A DNA stretch of 64,000 nucleotides from Glaciimonas immobilis (GTDB taxonomy: Bacteria; Pseudomonadota; Gammaproteobacteria; Burkholderiales; Burkholderiaceae_D). Position 1 is the first letter of the stretch. Each line of letters opens with the position of its first letter. Below the pieces are notes generated by a model. It did no database searches. It was given only the letters and a program-made list of their open reading frames with translations, and was not told the DNA's origin. The stretch spans positions 186,001 to 250,000 of the forward strand of contig NZ_JAAOZT010000006.1 in NCBI RefSeq assembly GCF_011947285.1, written 5' to 3'. Shown in pieces: positions 30,293-39,758 of the stretch. The position numbers were made by a program, and so were the translations under genes.

Positions 30293-31384
30293 ATGCCCGG
30301 CAATACTTTCGGCTCGCTATTTACCGTTACCAATTTTGGTGAATCCCACGGACCCGCCATCGGATGCGTGGTCGATGGTTGTCCTCCCGGCCTGGAATTG
30401 TCAGAAGCGGATATACAAATTGACCTCGACCGCCGCAAACCCGGGACTTCACGTCACGTTACCCAGCGTCAGGAACCAGACACGGTAGAAATTTTATCCG
30501 GCGTCTACGAAGGTAAAACCACTGGCACGCCGATCATGTTGCTGATTCGTAATCAGGATCAACGCAGTAAAGATTACGGTAATATTGTCGAGACCTTCCG
30601 TCCCGGCCACGCAGACTACACCTATTGGCAAAAATACGGCATACGCGATCCACGTGGTGGCGGCCGTTCTTCTGCACGCTTAACCGCGCCCTCGGTGGCG
30701 GCGGCAGCGATTGCCAAAAAATGGTTGCTGCAACAATACGGCACGGTGATCAATGGCTATATGAGCCAGTTGGGCGAGATTCCAATTGCTTTTGAATCGC
30801 TCGAACATGTCCCGCAGAATCCATTCTTCGCACCGAATACCAGCCAGATCGCCGCGCTGGAAGAGTACATGGATGCGCTGCGCAAAGACGGCGACTCGTG
30901 CGGTGCCCGCATCAACGTAGTGGCGTCCAACGTCCCGGTTGGTTTGGGCGAGCCGTTATATGACCGACTGGATGCCGATATCGCTTACGCGATGATGGGT
31001 ATCAATGCAGTCAAGGCGGTTGAAATAGGTGCCGGCTTTGAAGCGGTGGTGCAAAAGGGATCAGTCCACGGCGATGAAATCACCCCCGACGGATTTTTGA
31101 GCAACAACGCAGGAGGCATATTGGGCGGAATTTCAACCGGTCAGGATATTACCGTGACAATCGCGATTAAGGCGACCTCTAGTATTCGCACGCCCCGCCG
31201 TTCAATCGACAAGCAAGGCGCACCAACAATCGTGGAAACTTTCGGTCGGCATGATCCGTGTGTCGGGATTCGGGCAACGCCGATAGCCGAGGCGATGCTA
31301 GCGCTGGTATTGATGGATCATGCGCTGCGGCACCGTGCGCAGTGCGCTGACGTGAGCGTGCCGCTGTTAGTCAATCGAAAGTAA
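30293..31384 (+). CDS. aroC: Chorismate synthase
   Basis: The last shikimate pathway step, EPSP to chorismate, needing reduced FMN. The 363-residue protein has normal length and the signatures [15 protein letters not shown] near the N-terminus, [14 protein letters not shown] followed by [11 protein letters not shown], and [17 protein letters not shown] near the C-terminus. Monocistronic as far as can be seen; it starts 75 bp after the DUF triplet. Confidence 0.97.
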   Translation: MPGNTFGSLFTVTNFGESHGPAIGCVVDGCPPGLELSEADIQIDLDRRKPGTSRHVTQRQEPDTVEILSGVYEGKTTGTPIMLLIRNQDQRSKDYGNIVETFRPGHADYTYWQKYGIRDPRGGGRSSARLTAPSVAAAAIAKKWLLQQYGTVINGYMSQLGEIPIAFESLEHVPQNPFFAPNTSQIAALEEYMDALRKDGDSCGARINVVASNVPVGLGEPLYDRLDADIAYAMMGINAVKAVEIGAGFEAVVQKGSVHGDEITPDGFLSNNAGGILGGISTGQDITVTIAIKATSSIRTPRRSIDKQGAPTIVETFGRHDPCVGIRATPIAEAMLALVLMDHALRHRAQCADVSVPLLVNRK

Positions 31385-31836
31385 AAGCAGCCAAAGTAAA
31401 GTCAGCCAAAGTAAATAAGCCGAAATAAAACCGGACTTCTTTCAAATCGATTGCTTCTTGCGAAGACCGCTGCTGTCATTGAGTAAGCGGCGCTTCTTTT
31501 CTTCCCGGTAGGCAAGCCGCGCGAAGTGCGCCGCATATTGGTCGGGCAGTATGAAATGCGTTATGAACGCCAGGAATCAACTATTTACATGTTACGTCTT
31601 TGGCATACACGAGAAGAGCGGTAAAAATGCATACGGTTAATCACTATTTTCATATCAGTTGGGACAATGCCCGTCGCCACTACCAATCTGCCGTTCGGCA
31701 ATTTGAAAGTAAGTAGAGTTTTCACAAATTCTGGTTCAATACGTTGTGTTTTACTCTTTAAGAAATAAATTAAAAAATTTTCTGTAATATCTTGCGGCAA
31801 TTCTGCCATCCTATCCTGCCGGTCCTCTCACCAAAT
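31385..31836. other. Intergenic region after aroC
   Basis: About 450 bp. Right after the aroC stop a motif of about 15 bp, roughly AGTAAAGTCAGCCAA, is repeated imperfectly (31381-31425). A 74-codon minus-strand frame (31585-31809) has an AGGATAGG near its ATG but no family resemblance, so it is noted and not called. Confidence 0.4.
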
Positions 31837-32598
31837 ATGTTTGATTTATTGTTATCTTTTTGCGGCAATCTTTTGCTAGGCGTGGCGCTGGGCGGCGTCG
31901 GTGGTCTGTTCGGGATTGGCGGCGGCCTGATTGCCATTCCGGTACTAGGTATGTTTTATGGGATGGATCAGCAACTAGCGCAAGGTACGGCGTTAGTCAT
32001 GATCGCGCCTAATGTGTTAATCGGATTTTGGCGTTATCGCCAACGCAATAAACTGGACTTGCGTGCAGCCAGCATGCTCGGCGGCTCGGCCATGCTCGTG
32101 ACCTACTTAACTGCGTGGTATGCCACCGTGATTGCTAGCAGTACGCTGCATTTTGCGTTCGCGGTCTTCATGGGGATATTGGGCTGCTACCTGTTATGGA
32201 ATTTGCTGAGCAGAAAACCGCTGACCCCGACCAGAACTGCACTGGGATTGAACTATTTGCCCGTCGTTGGAGTCATTGGTGGAGCAGTCTCCGGATTTTT
32301 CGGTGTTGGCGGCGGGGTGGTCGCACCGCCGGCGCTAGTCGCATTTTTTGGTATGACGCAAACGGCTGCGCAGGGAATGGCGTTGGCGCTGGTGTCGCCC
32401 GGTGCGGTGGTCGCATTGTGTACATTTGCTTACGCGGGGCACGTGAATTGGCAGATTGGGTTGCCTCTGGCTATCGGCGGTATATTGAGTGTGTCGTCCG
32501 GCGTTGCTCTGGCGCATCGGCTGCCTGAGCGCCGTCTGCGGTTATGTTTTAGTAGCGCTCTGATCGTGTTGGCGGGCTGGTTGATGTTGCGGGGTTGA
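31837..32598 (+). CDS. TSUP-family permease (TauE/SafE sulfite exporter type)
   Basis: A roughly 253-residue inner-membrane protein with about eight membrane segments and internal duplication. Half 1 has GVGGLFGIGGGLIAIPVL and half 2 has GAVSGFFGVGGGVVAPPAL, the paired glycine-rich loops of the TauE/SafE (DUF81) family. The transported anion is unknown; sulfite, sulfoacetate or other organic anions are family possibilities. ATG 31837 starts at the first membrane segment; the frame is open from 31792. Confidence 0.87.
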   Translation: MFDLLLSFCGNLLLGVALGGVGGLFGIGGGLIAIPVLGMFYGMDQQLAQGTALVMIAPNVLIGFWRYRQRNKLDLRAASMLGGSAMLVTYLTAWYATVIASSTLHFAFAVFMGILGCYLLWNLLSRKPLTPTRTALGLNYLPVVGVIGGAVSGFFGVGGGVVAPPALVAFFGMTQTAAQGMALALVSPGAVVALCTFAYAGHVNWQIGLPLAIGGILSVSSGVALAHRLPERRLRLCFSSALIVLAGWLMLRG

Positions 32599-32800
32599 CG
32601 CGGGTTGACGCTCGTTGGCGCTCATTGATCAAACAGGTGCACGGAGCTCCACGCAACGCTTGCCGTCCTTCCGTGGGTTAAAATATTTTATATTTTTGGA
32701 GTTATCCGCACGTTTTATCTAAGTTTTAATTTGCCAAATGATGCAATAAGGATGCTTAATTCAACGTTTTAGTGCCCACTTATTGCAGTGAGGAGACGAG

Positions 32801-33385
32801 ATGGTTGATACACTTTCGACTGCTGCGATGGCTGGAGGATTGTCTTGGGCCAGCGGCCTGCGCCTCTATATGGCGTTGTTTATCGCCGGTTTGTTCGGGC
32901 GTTTGGGATGGATTATGTTGCCCCATCCGCTTGAGGTATTACAGTCGCCCTGGATTCTCGGCATCACCGGCTTATTAATGCTCGTGGAGTTCCTGGCAGA
33001 TAAAATCCCAGGACTAGATTCCCTCTGGGATGCAGTTCATACCTTCATCCGGATTCCAGCGGGTGCAGTACTAAGTGCCGCCGCGATGGGAAATACGGAT
33101 CCTGCATGGACCACCGCCGCAGCGCTGGTCGGCGGCACCTTCGCGGCCAGTGCGCATGCGACCAAGGCCGGTAGCCGTGCAATGATCAATACCTCCCCCG
33201 AGCCTTTAAGCAATTGGGCGGCTTCCTTTACAGAGGACGTTAGCGTACTTGGCGTGTTGTGGGCAGCGTTTTATCACCCTTGGATCCTGTTTGGGTTTTT
33301 GCTGGTATTCTTCATTTTTGCAATCTGGTTATTGCCCAAGTTGTGGCGTAGTCTGCGCTGGGTTTTTCAAAGGCTTAGTACATGA
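32801..33385 (+). CDS. DUF4126 membrane protein
   Basis: A 194-residue inner-membrane protein with about five hydrophobic segments. Conserved DUF4126 features are SWASGLRLYMALFIAGL at the N-terminus, LVEFLADKIPGLDSLWDAVHTFIR, and THATKAGSRAMINTSPEP-like sequence (here SAHATKAGSRAMINTSPEPL). A strong GAGGAG Shine-Dalgarno precedes the ATG. Its stop overlaps the next start by four bases, so the two are co-translated. Function is unknown. Confidence 0.85.
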   Translation: MVDTLSTAAMAGGLSWASGLRLYMALFIAGLFGRLGWIMLPHPLEVLQSPWILGITGLLMLVEFLADKIPGLDSLWDAVHTFIRIPAGAVLSAAAMGNTDPAWTTAAALVGGTFAASAHATKAGSRAMINTSPEPLSNWAASFTEDVSVLGVLWAAFYHPWILFGFLLVFFIFAIWLLPKLWRSLRWVFQRLST

Positions 33386-35883
33386 TTTTGCAGTCTCTGC
33401 GGATGACGCAACGCGATTGGCGTGCGGGTGAGTTACGATTTTTATTAGTGGCGTTGATTGTGGCGGTAGCGGCATTGTCCTCGGTAGGATTTTTCGTCGA
33501 CCGGATGCGCGCCGGACTGACGCGCGATGCCCACCAGTTATTGGGGGCCGATCTGCTGGTCGCCGCCGATCAGCCCCTCAGTTCGGGGTGGCGGGCAGAG
33601 GCGCAACGGCGTGGTTTGACCATTGCCGACACAGTAGTATTTCCTAGCATGGCGCTCGCTGGCGACGGCGATGATGCCAGATCCCAACTGGCTTCACTGA
33701 AGGCCGTATCGCCTGGCTATCCATTGCGTGGCACGCTGAGTATCGCCAACACAGCAGGCGGACCCGACAGCGTAACGCGTACCATCCCGGCTGCGGGCAC
33801 GGTCTGGGTTGACCCCAATATTCTTACCGCATTAAACATTCAGGTAGGCGCACACCTCAAGTTAGGGGACCGCACGTTTACGATTGCGCATATTCTCTCC
33901 GTCGAACCGGATCGTGGCAGCGGCTTTGTCAATTTTTCGCCGCGTGTGATGCTGGCGCTCGCCGATCTGGCGTCCACCCATTTAGTACAAGACGGCTCAC
34001 GCGTCACCTATCGGTTATTACTCTCCGGAGCAGTGCCCCAGGTTCAGGCCTTTCAAGCTTGGGTAGAGACTGAAATCGCTCGTGACAATGTTAAAGGCGT
34101 GCGGATAGAATCGCTCGAAACCGGACGTCCCGAAATGCGGGCGACGCTGGATCGGGCGCAACAATTTTTATCGTTAGTGGGATTGTTATCGGCGATGTTA
34201 GCAGCCGTTGCGGTCGCTATGGCAGCGCGACGTTTCATGTTGCGTCATCTGGATGCCTGCGCGATGCTACGTTGTCTGGGATTGACGCAGAATCAAGTGA
34301 CGCAATTATATTTGTATGAATTCCTATTAATTGGATTGATAGGCAGCATCATCGGTGCGCTGGTCGGATATGTCGCGCACTTTGTGTTGCTGGAGTCATT
34401 GGGGAAGTTTGTCTCGCACGATTTGCCCTCGGCCAGTATCGTTCCGGGTGTGCAGGGCGTGGTCACCGGTTTATTGCTGCTGGTAGGTTTTGCGTTACCG
34501 CCGATTTTGCAATTGCGAAATGTTCCGCATAATCGCGTCATCCGACGAGAGCAGGACGCCCCGCAGGTCGCTGTCGTCGCAACCTATGGACTGGGCACGC
34601 TTACCTTTGTCGGTTTGTTGCTGTGGCAAGCTGGCGATGCCAAGTTAGCCTTGCTGACCGCGCTCGGGTTTTTAGGTTGTTTTATCGTCTTTGGGTTTAG
34701 CTCGTGGCTGGCACTGAAATCTTTACGGCGCTTGCGCGGCGCTTTGCAGAACCCCAGCTGGCGTTTTGCCTTGACCGGTTTGCAACGTCGCCCGGGCGCG
34801 ACGATAGTACAAATCGTCGCGCTGGCATTGGGCCTGATGGCGCTTTTGTTACTCACGGTGATTCGGGGAGATCTGATCGGTGCATGGCGACAATCAACAC
34901 CCGCCGATGCGCCAAATCGATTTGTCATTAATATTCAACCGGACCAGCTTGCCGATATCAATCGCCGTCTGGTCGCCGCAGATATTACGCAGCCTAATCT
35001 ATATCCAATGATTCGCGGTCGATTAATAGAGATTAACGGCAATCCTATCAAGCCCGATACTTATCAGGATGACCGCGCCAAAAGATTGGTAGAGCGCGAA
35101 TTCAATTTGTCGACGATGGCTGCGGTGCCGCCAAAAAATCAAATTGTCGCAGGTCGTTGGTATAAAGACGATCAGCCCGAGGCATCGGTAGAAGAGGGAC
35201 TGGCAAAAACCTTGCACCTCAAGTTGGGGGACAAACTGACGTTCGATATTGCCGGTCAGACCGTGAGCGCACCGATTACCAGTTTGCGCAAACTGGAATG
35301 GGGATCGATGCAGGTTAATTTCTTTGTAATCCTCAATCCAAAAGTAATGGTGAATACGCCGCAAACCTGGATAACAGCATTTCGTTTGCCCCCCTTGCAC
35401 GGCAATCTTGGTAACCAGTTGACGCGCGATTTTCCGAACCTGACGGTGGTCGATATCGGCAGCATTATTCAACAACTTCAAGACGTGGTTGATCAGGTGG
35501 TGGCAGCGGTAGAATTCTTGTTTTTGTTCACCCTCGCATCTGGCGGATTGGTGCTGTACGCAGCGTTGTTAAGTTCGCAGGACGAGCGCACGCGCGAGGC
35601 CGGATTGCTGCGGGCTTTGGGTGCGACGCGCAGGCAATTGTCCCATGCGCAGTGGATTGAATTTGCGCTGATTGGTAGTCTTGCCGGATTTTTGGCAGCC
35701 ACCGGTGCAGCGGCGACTGGCTGGGCGCTGGCGCATTATGTATTTAGTTTTACCTGGACTTTTAGTCCGTTCATCTGGATCGCTGGAATGGTAATCGGGG
35801 CGACTTGCACGTTTTTGGGCGGATGGATAAGCCTGCGCGGCGTGTTGTCACGGCCACCTCTGGAGACATTGCGGGAGGCTTAA
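33382..35883 (+). CDS. FtsX-like (MacB/YbbP type) ABC transporter permease
   Basis: A large 833-residue permease with an N-terminal membrane segment, a periplasmic domain, a first FtsX block (about residues 250-370), a second periplasmic region (about 480-690) and a second FtsX block (about 700-820). TREAGLLRALGATRRQLSHAQW is the coupling loop of the second block. It resembles YbbP/LolE-like permeases. Such permeases usually sit next to an ATPase of the YbbA/LolD type, but neither neighbour is one: upstream is DUF4126 (ATGA overlap), downstream a hemoglobin gene. The ATPase must be encoded elsewhere. Confidence 0.88.
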   Translation: MILQSLRMTQRDWRAGELRFLLVALIVAVAALSSVGFFVDRMRAGLTRDAHQLLGADLLVAADQPLSSGWRAEAQRRGLTIADTVVFPSMALAGDGDDARSQLASLKAVSPGYPLRGTLSIANTAGGPDSVTRTIPAAGTVWVDPNILTALNIQVGAHLKLGDRTFTIAHILSVEPDRGSGFVNFSPRVMLALADLASTHLVQDGSRVTYRLLLSGAVPQVQAFQAWVETEIARDNVKGVRIESLETGRPEMRATLDRAQQFLSLVGLLSAMLAAVAVAMAARRFMLRHLDACAMLRCLGLTQNQVTQLYLYEFLLIGLIGSIIGALVGYVAHFVLLESLGKFVSHDLPSASIVPGVQGVVTGLLLLVGFALPPILQLRNVPHNRVIRREQDAPQVAVVATYGLGTLTFVGLLLWQAGDAKLALLTALGFLGCFIVFGFSSWLALKSLRRLRGALQNPSWRFALTGLQRRPGATIVQIVALALGLMALLLLTVIRGDLIGAWRQSTPADAPNRFVINIQPDQLADINRRLVAADITQPNLYPMIRGRLIEINGNPIKPDTYQDDRAKRLVEREFNLSTMAAVPPKNQIVAGRWYKDDQPEASVEEGLAKTLHLKLGDKLTFDIAGQTVSAPITSLRKLEWGSMQVNFFVILNPKVMVNTPQTWITAFRLPPLHGNLGNQLTRDFPNLTVVDIGSIIQQLQDVVDQVVAAVEFLFLFTLASGGLVLYAALLSSQDERTREAGLLRALGATRRQLSHAQWIEFALIGSLAGFLAATGAAATGWALAHYVFSFTWTFSPFIWIAGMVIGATCTFLGGWISLRGVLSRPPLETLREA

Positions 35884-36054
35884 TTGGTGCAGGTGCGGTG
35901 CGGTACGTTGGGACCGCATTCTGTTTGGCGATAACAGCAGGTCACACAGCGGACTTCAGTAATAGCTTCCAGTAAGAGCTTCCCTCGGCTAAGTAGGTGA
36001 AATGCGCACTTTTAAAAAGCAACCGCACCGTTGGTTGCGTTATCATTCTTTGCT

Positions 36055-36498
36055 ATGACTATTGAAAACAATTCTTCCCTTGAATCGACCCCACCCTCTA
36101 TCTTCGAATTGATCGGAGGCGCGGAGCGCTTGCGAGAATTGGTTGACCGCTTTTATGATTTGATGGATTTGGAACCTGTGTTTTCAGGAATCCGAATCCT
36201 GCATCCGCCCTCGCTGGACGGGTCCAGAGATAAATTTTATTGGTTCTTATCTGGATGGAGCGGTGGCCCGGATTTGTTCGTCGAGCGATTTGGTCATCCG
36301 CGCTTGCGGGCGCGTCATTTACCATACGCCATTTCTACGCCGGAACGCGATCAGTGGTTACGGTGTATGGCGCTGGCTATGCAGGACGTCGGATTGGAAC
36401 AGACGTTACAGGAACGGCTGATGTCTTCGTTCTTTGATACCGCAGATTGGATGCGCAACAAAGCCGACAAGGTGGACGGCACCGAGGCACCGGCATAA
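36055..36498 (+). CDS. Group II truncated hemoglobin
   Basis: A cytoplasmic 2-on-2 globin of about 147 residues. The proximal His is in RARHLPYAI, the group II Trp at G8 is in RDQWLRCM, and the E-helix region reads DKFYWFLSGWSGGPDLFVERFGHP. Expected roles are oxygen or NO/peroxide chemistry. ATG 36055 was preferred over 36031 because the family begins close to the first helix (PPSIFELIGGAERLRELVDRFYD). It stands alone between the permease and rmuC. Confidence 0.9.
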   Translation: MTIENNSSLESTPPSIFELIGGAERLRELVDRFYDLMDLEPVFSGIRILHPPSLDGSRDKFYWFLSGWSGGPDLFVERFGHPRLRARHLPYAISTPERDQWLRCMALAMQDVGLEQTLQERLMSSFFDTADWMRNKADKVDGTEAPA

Positions 36499-36578
36499 TC
36501 TGGTTGCCTACCTTATCGGAGGGTTGCCAGTGCAGCCCTTTTTTGCATTTACTTTTGAAATGACTTTGAACCGACACC

Positions 36579-38072
36579 ATGACGTTAACCGATTTGCTTG
36601 TTTTGTTCTTTGTTGCAGCTATTATCATTATTCTTCAGATAGCAACAATTTGGCGCAACGGTCGCGATAAAAGTAGTGAGGGTAATGAAGCGCAACTAGT
36701 CCAGTTGTCACAGTTAAAAGATGAACTGCTACGGCGCCAGCAAGACATCGGTGAGCGTAACGACCGTAATGCGCGAGAGTTGCGCGATCAGGTGCAAACC
36801 AGCGCGCAGGGTACGCGCCAGGAAATCGGCGTAAATTTTGGTCAGTTGCAACAAACGCTGGTGGCCCAGATGACCAGTGTCGCGACGTTCCAAAATAGTC
36901 AGATCGATACCTTTGCCCAACAGCTGGTGCGACTTAATGAAACCAATGCGCAGCAACTTGACGGTATGCGGTTGGCGATGAATCAGCAGGCGCAGACCAG
37001 TCGTGAGGAGCAGGCACTTTCTTTACAGCGTTTTGGCGATACCTTAAATCAAACGTTGGCAACGTTGACCGAATCCAATGCGCAGCGAATGACCGAGATT
37101 CGCACGACATTGGAATCGAAGATCAAGGATCTGCAAAACGATAACGGTTTGCGCCTGGAAGAAATGCGCAAAACCGTGGACGAAAAACTTCATGCCACGC
37201 TAGAGAAGCGTTTGGGTGAATCCTTTCAGATTGTCTCTGACCGCCTGGAAAAAGTGCATAAGGGATTGGGTGAAATGCAGCAGCTAGCGATAGGCGTAGG
37301 TGATTTGAAGCGCGTCCTGACCAACGTTAAAACCCGCGGCACTTGGGGCGAAGTACAGCTTGAAATGTTATTGGAGCAAGTGCTGACGCCAGAGCAGTAT
37401 GCAAAAAATGTCGAGACCATTCCGGGCAGCGGAGAGCGTGTGGAGTTTGCCATTAAGTTGCCCGGCAACGATGACGGCAATACACCGGTCTGGATGCCGA
37501 TAGACGCCAAGTTTCCCAAGGAGCAGTACGAAAGACTATCAGAAGCGGCCGACCGCGCAGATGCAGATGGCGTCGCCGTGGCCGGGCGTGAGTTGGAGCG
37601 CGCAGTACGGGGCGAGGCAAAAACCATCGCTGAAAAATATTTATCGCCACCATTAACCACCGATTTTGCGATCCTGTTTTTACCCACCGAGGGTTTGTAC
37701 GCAGAAGTAATGCGCCGCCCCGGATTAGCCGATGATTTGCAGCGCATCCACCGCATCAGCATCGCTGGCCCATCAACATTGTCGGCGTTGCTTAACAGTC
37801 TGCAAATGGGATTCAGAACCCTGGCGTTAGAAAAACGCTCATCGGAAGTATGGCAAGTACTAGGTGCAGTGAAAACCGAATTCACCAAGTTCGGCGACGT
37901 ACTGGCAGCAACCAAATTAACTCTGGAACGTGCAGCCAAAAACATCGATCAGGCCGAAGTTCGCAGTCGGCAGATGGCCCGTAAATTGAAATCGGTAGAA
38001 GCATTACCAAGCGAAACCGCGCAACTAATACTAGGTAAAGATCCGGAGCAATTGCCGGACGAGGAAAGTTGA
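36579..38072 (+). CDS. rmuC: DNA recombination protein RmuC
   Basis: A 497-residue protein that limits recombination between inverted repeats in E. coli. There is an N-terminal membrane anchor (LTDLLVLFFVAAIIIILQIATIW), then a long Gln-rich coiled coil to about residue 230. The RmuC domain follows with GDLKRVLTNVKTRGTWGEVQL and VEFAIKLPG and PVWMPIDAKFPKEQYERL, a PD-(D/E)XK-like nuclease fold. No close operon partners. Confidence 0.94.
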   Translation: MTLTDLLVLFFVAAIIIILQIATIWRNGRDKSSEGNEAQLVQLSQLKDELLRRQQDIGERNDRNARELRDQVQTSAQGTRQEIGVNFGQLQQTLVAQMTSVATFQNSQIDTFAQQLVRLNETNAQQLDGMRLAMNQQAQTSREEQALSLQRFGDTLNQTLATLTESNAQRMTEIRTTLESKIKDLQNDNGLRLEEMRKTVDEKLHATLEKRLGESFQIVSDRLEKVHKGLGEMQQLAIGVGDLKRVLTNVKTRGTWGEVQLEMLLEQVLTPEQYAKNVETIPGSGERVEFAIKLPGNDDGNTPVWMPIDAKFPKEQYERLSEAADRADADGVAVAGRELERAVRGEAKTIAEKYLSPPLTTDFAILFLPTEGLYAEVMRRPGLADDLQRIHRISIAGPSTLSALLNSLQMGFRTLALEKRSSEVWQVLGAVKTEFTKFGDVLAATKLTLERAAKNIDQAEVRSRQMARKLKSVEALPSETAQLILGKDPEQLPDEES

Positions 38073-38092
38073 TCAGGCTTGGCTGAGTTTTG

Positions 38093-38155
38093 TAGTTGCG
38101 GTTGCGGTTGGAGTGGCGGTTGCGGTTGCGGTTGCCGTTGCAGTCGCAGTCGCTT
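38093..38155. repeat. GGTTGC hexamer tract
   Basis: About eight imperfect copies of GGTTGC/GTTGCG immediately after rmuC, degenerating into GCAGTCGCAGTCGC. It marks the left border of the scarred region. No ORF of substance was assigned here. Confidence 0.6.
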
Positions 38156-38293
38156 CTAACCTGTCCCTCCCGTAAAACATGTTGGAGCCATAGGGGAAAT
38201 TATCCGACACCTAACCGTCGAGACCCAAATGATGCACGACATGGGCTACTTGATGACCGACACGGTAGCGGCCCACTAACAAAGGAGCACGCA

Positions 38294-38326
38294 ATGACTG
38301 ATGTCATCACCGCAGCAACAGTCTAA
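38294..38326 (+). pseudogene. Start of a gene cut by an insertion sequence
   Basis: ATG at 38294 has an AAGGAG Shine-Dalgarno and codes for MTDVITAATV before a TAA. The IS150-like end begins 3 bases after. Inference: this is the 5-prime stub of a gene disrupted by the element; no continuation was recognised on the far side. Confidence 0.4.
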
Positions 38327-38328
38327 AC

Positions 38329-38900
38329 TGAACTGCACACCAAAAGTTAGACATCAACTTTTAGGATATTTTTATGGGGAAATATTCCGAGCAGTTAAAA
38401 CTGGCGGTCATCGAAGATTACTGTTCTGATCAGTCGGGTCTCACAGATACCGCACAGCGGCACGGTGTTGATGTTTCATCGCTACGAAAATGCGTGGCGG
38501 CATATCGCGTGTATCAAAGAAAAGAAGCGAGCTTGCTATAGCGTAGAGTTTAAAATGACGGTGATGCAACGCGTACGAGAAGAGTCACTCACTTATTGAC
38601 AGGCAGCTGCCTTGTTTGACATTCGTAGATTTGACATTATTGGTCACTGGGGACGTCAATATAATGAAGGTGGGATAGACGCCTTATCTTCGAGACCGAC
38701 CAATCATTGCAAAAAAATGACAAAGCCATCGCTTCTGCAACTCGAACCGCCAACACTAGATGATTAAACGCGTACTCGGCAGGAACTTCTCGACGCATTG
38801 AATTACGTGCGCATGGAGAACGCCTACTTAAAAAAGTTCAATGCCACCGTATCCATGGGATTATCAAGTCGATGGATATCGTACCGAGATTGCAAAGATT
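38329..38900 (+). mobile_element. IS3-family (IS150 group) remnant with decayed orfA
   Basis: TGAACTGCACACCAAAAGTTAGACA at 38329 resembles the terminal repeat of IS150-group elements. From ATG 38374 an OrfA-like product reads MGKYSEQLKLAVIEDYC and HGVDVSSLRKCVAAYRV, then shifts frame. In another frame VEFKMTVMQRVREESLTY, a stop, QAAALFDIRR and EGGIDALSSRP follow. Near 38780-38835 comes ELLDALNYVRMENAYLKK, the leucine-zipper end of IS3 OrfA. At least two frameshifts and two stops make it dead. No orfB and no right inverted repeat were found; the right limit is approximate. Confidence 0.8.
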
Positions 38901-38990
38901 CGACATGGATTAATCCAAATTAGCACGGTGGATTATAGTCGAGTCAGCGGTTAACACAACAAGGTCAGTTATAGCGAGGAGCCAGAAAAA

Positions 38991-39380
38991 ATGAATCCCG
39001 AACCGATTGCCCATCCTAACGTCAACCCTCACCACAAAGAGGGCGATGCCATACCGGAGGTGAAGAGCGATGTCGATAATGCGTTGGACGAAGCGCTGGA
39101 AGAAAGTTTTCCTGCTAGTGATCCCGTCGCCATTACCATCGCGAACCCACCAAAAAAGTCGATACAAAAACGGGCGAAGGTGCCATACTTCGAAACGCGG
39201 GTGTTAGTGGCAAGTAAAAGAGCGTCCATCAGCCCTAAAATTGCCCCGGTCCATTCTAATGCTGTAATCAATTTTTCTACTTGTTGTCGAAGCAGTCATC
39301 ATTTATTAGGTTGCGAGTCGGAGCGCCAAACGCTGAGCATGTGCGACATCCACTCCGCACCAACTCGGTCAACTGCGTAA
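38991..39380 (+). CDS. Small acidic protein with chimeric C-terminus
   Basis: A GAGGAG Shine-Dalgarno leads into ATG 38991. Residues 1-60 are acidic and contain VDNALDEALEESFPASDPVAIT. I recognise this short motif from small hypothetical proteobacterial proteins of about 60-90 residues. Beyond about residue 62 the frame runs antisense through another decayed gene, is basic and Cys/Ser-rich, and looks non-native. The original gene probably ended earlier and was extended by recombination. Function is unknown. Confidence 0.5.
   Translation: MNPEPIAHPNVNPHHKEGDAIPEVKSDVDNALDEALEESFPASDPVAITIANPPKKSIQKRAKVPYFETRVLVASKRASISPKIAPVHSNAVINFSTCCRSSHHLLGCESERQTLSMCDIHSAPTRSTA
39173..39271 (-). pseudogene. 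Fragment of a small membrane protein gene
   Basis: On the minus strand the stretch LITALEWTGAILGLMDALLLATNTRVSKYG looks like the first transmembrane helix and loop of a small hydrophobic protein. It lies antisense to the odd C-terminal part of the neighbouring acidic ORF. The frame continues past 39173 into sequence that belongs to that other gene. It lacks a proper start and downstream helices. Confidence 0.4.
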
Positions 39381-39758
39381 GCTATAAAGTCATCGGGAGT
39401 TAGTTCACGCATGCGACCGGACGCCAAGGCAAGGTACAGCATTTCGCTCTTTGAAAGTACATTTACACGGTCGTAGTTGCTCGTCCAAGCTTCGCGCGCG
39501 ATTTCGTTCAGGTGTTGAAGTGAGCATGTTGGCGAAATCATCAAATTTCCACTGCTTTTGGTGGTGAGTTGAGAAGATAGAAACGACTTTCGCAAGTGGA
39601 AGACTTGTCCCCTCAGCAGAAAATTTCAATCCCACGCTTACCATGATCCTCATATGGGACTTTGCATGGTCGCTGCAGCACCTTAATCCACTCAGTAGTT
39701 CAGCTCCTTTTGGCGTTAAATCCGTTCTTTCATGCATCAATTTCCTTAGTGAACTCAA
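39299..39758 (-). pseudogene. Frameshifted gene of unknown function
   Basis: Two overlapping minus-strand frames look like halves of one protein. The upstream half starts with ATG 39758, overlaps the PIN fragment stop by four bases, and reads through MHERTDLTPKGAELLSGL and QWKFDDFANMLTS. The downstream half continues in a second frame with LNEIAREAWTSNYDRVNVLSK and EMLYLALASGRMRELTPDDF. One indel near 39530 would join them. No family was recognised. The reading as a single broken gene is inference. Confidence 0.4.

Noticed and set aside
31585-31809. 74-codon minus-strand frame upstream of the TSUP permease
   Set aside because: A plausible AGGATAGG precedes its ATG, but the product matches nothing I recognise and its 5-prime end sits over the permease upstream region.
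38093-38155. GGTTGC tract considered as a CRISPR-like or regulatory array
   Set aside because: Units are 6 bp, imperfect and without spacers; simple replication slippage explains it.
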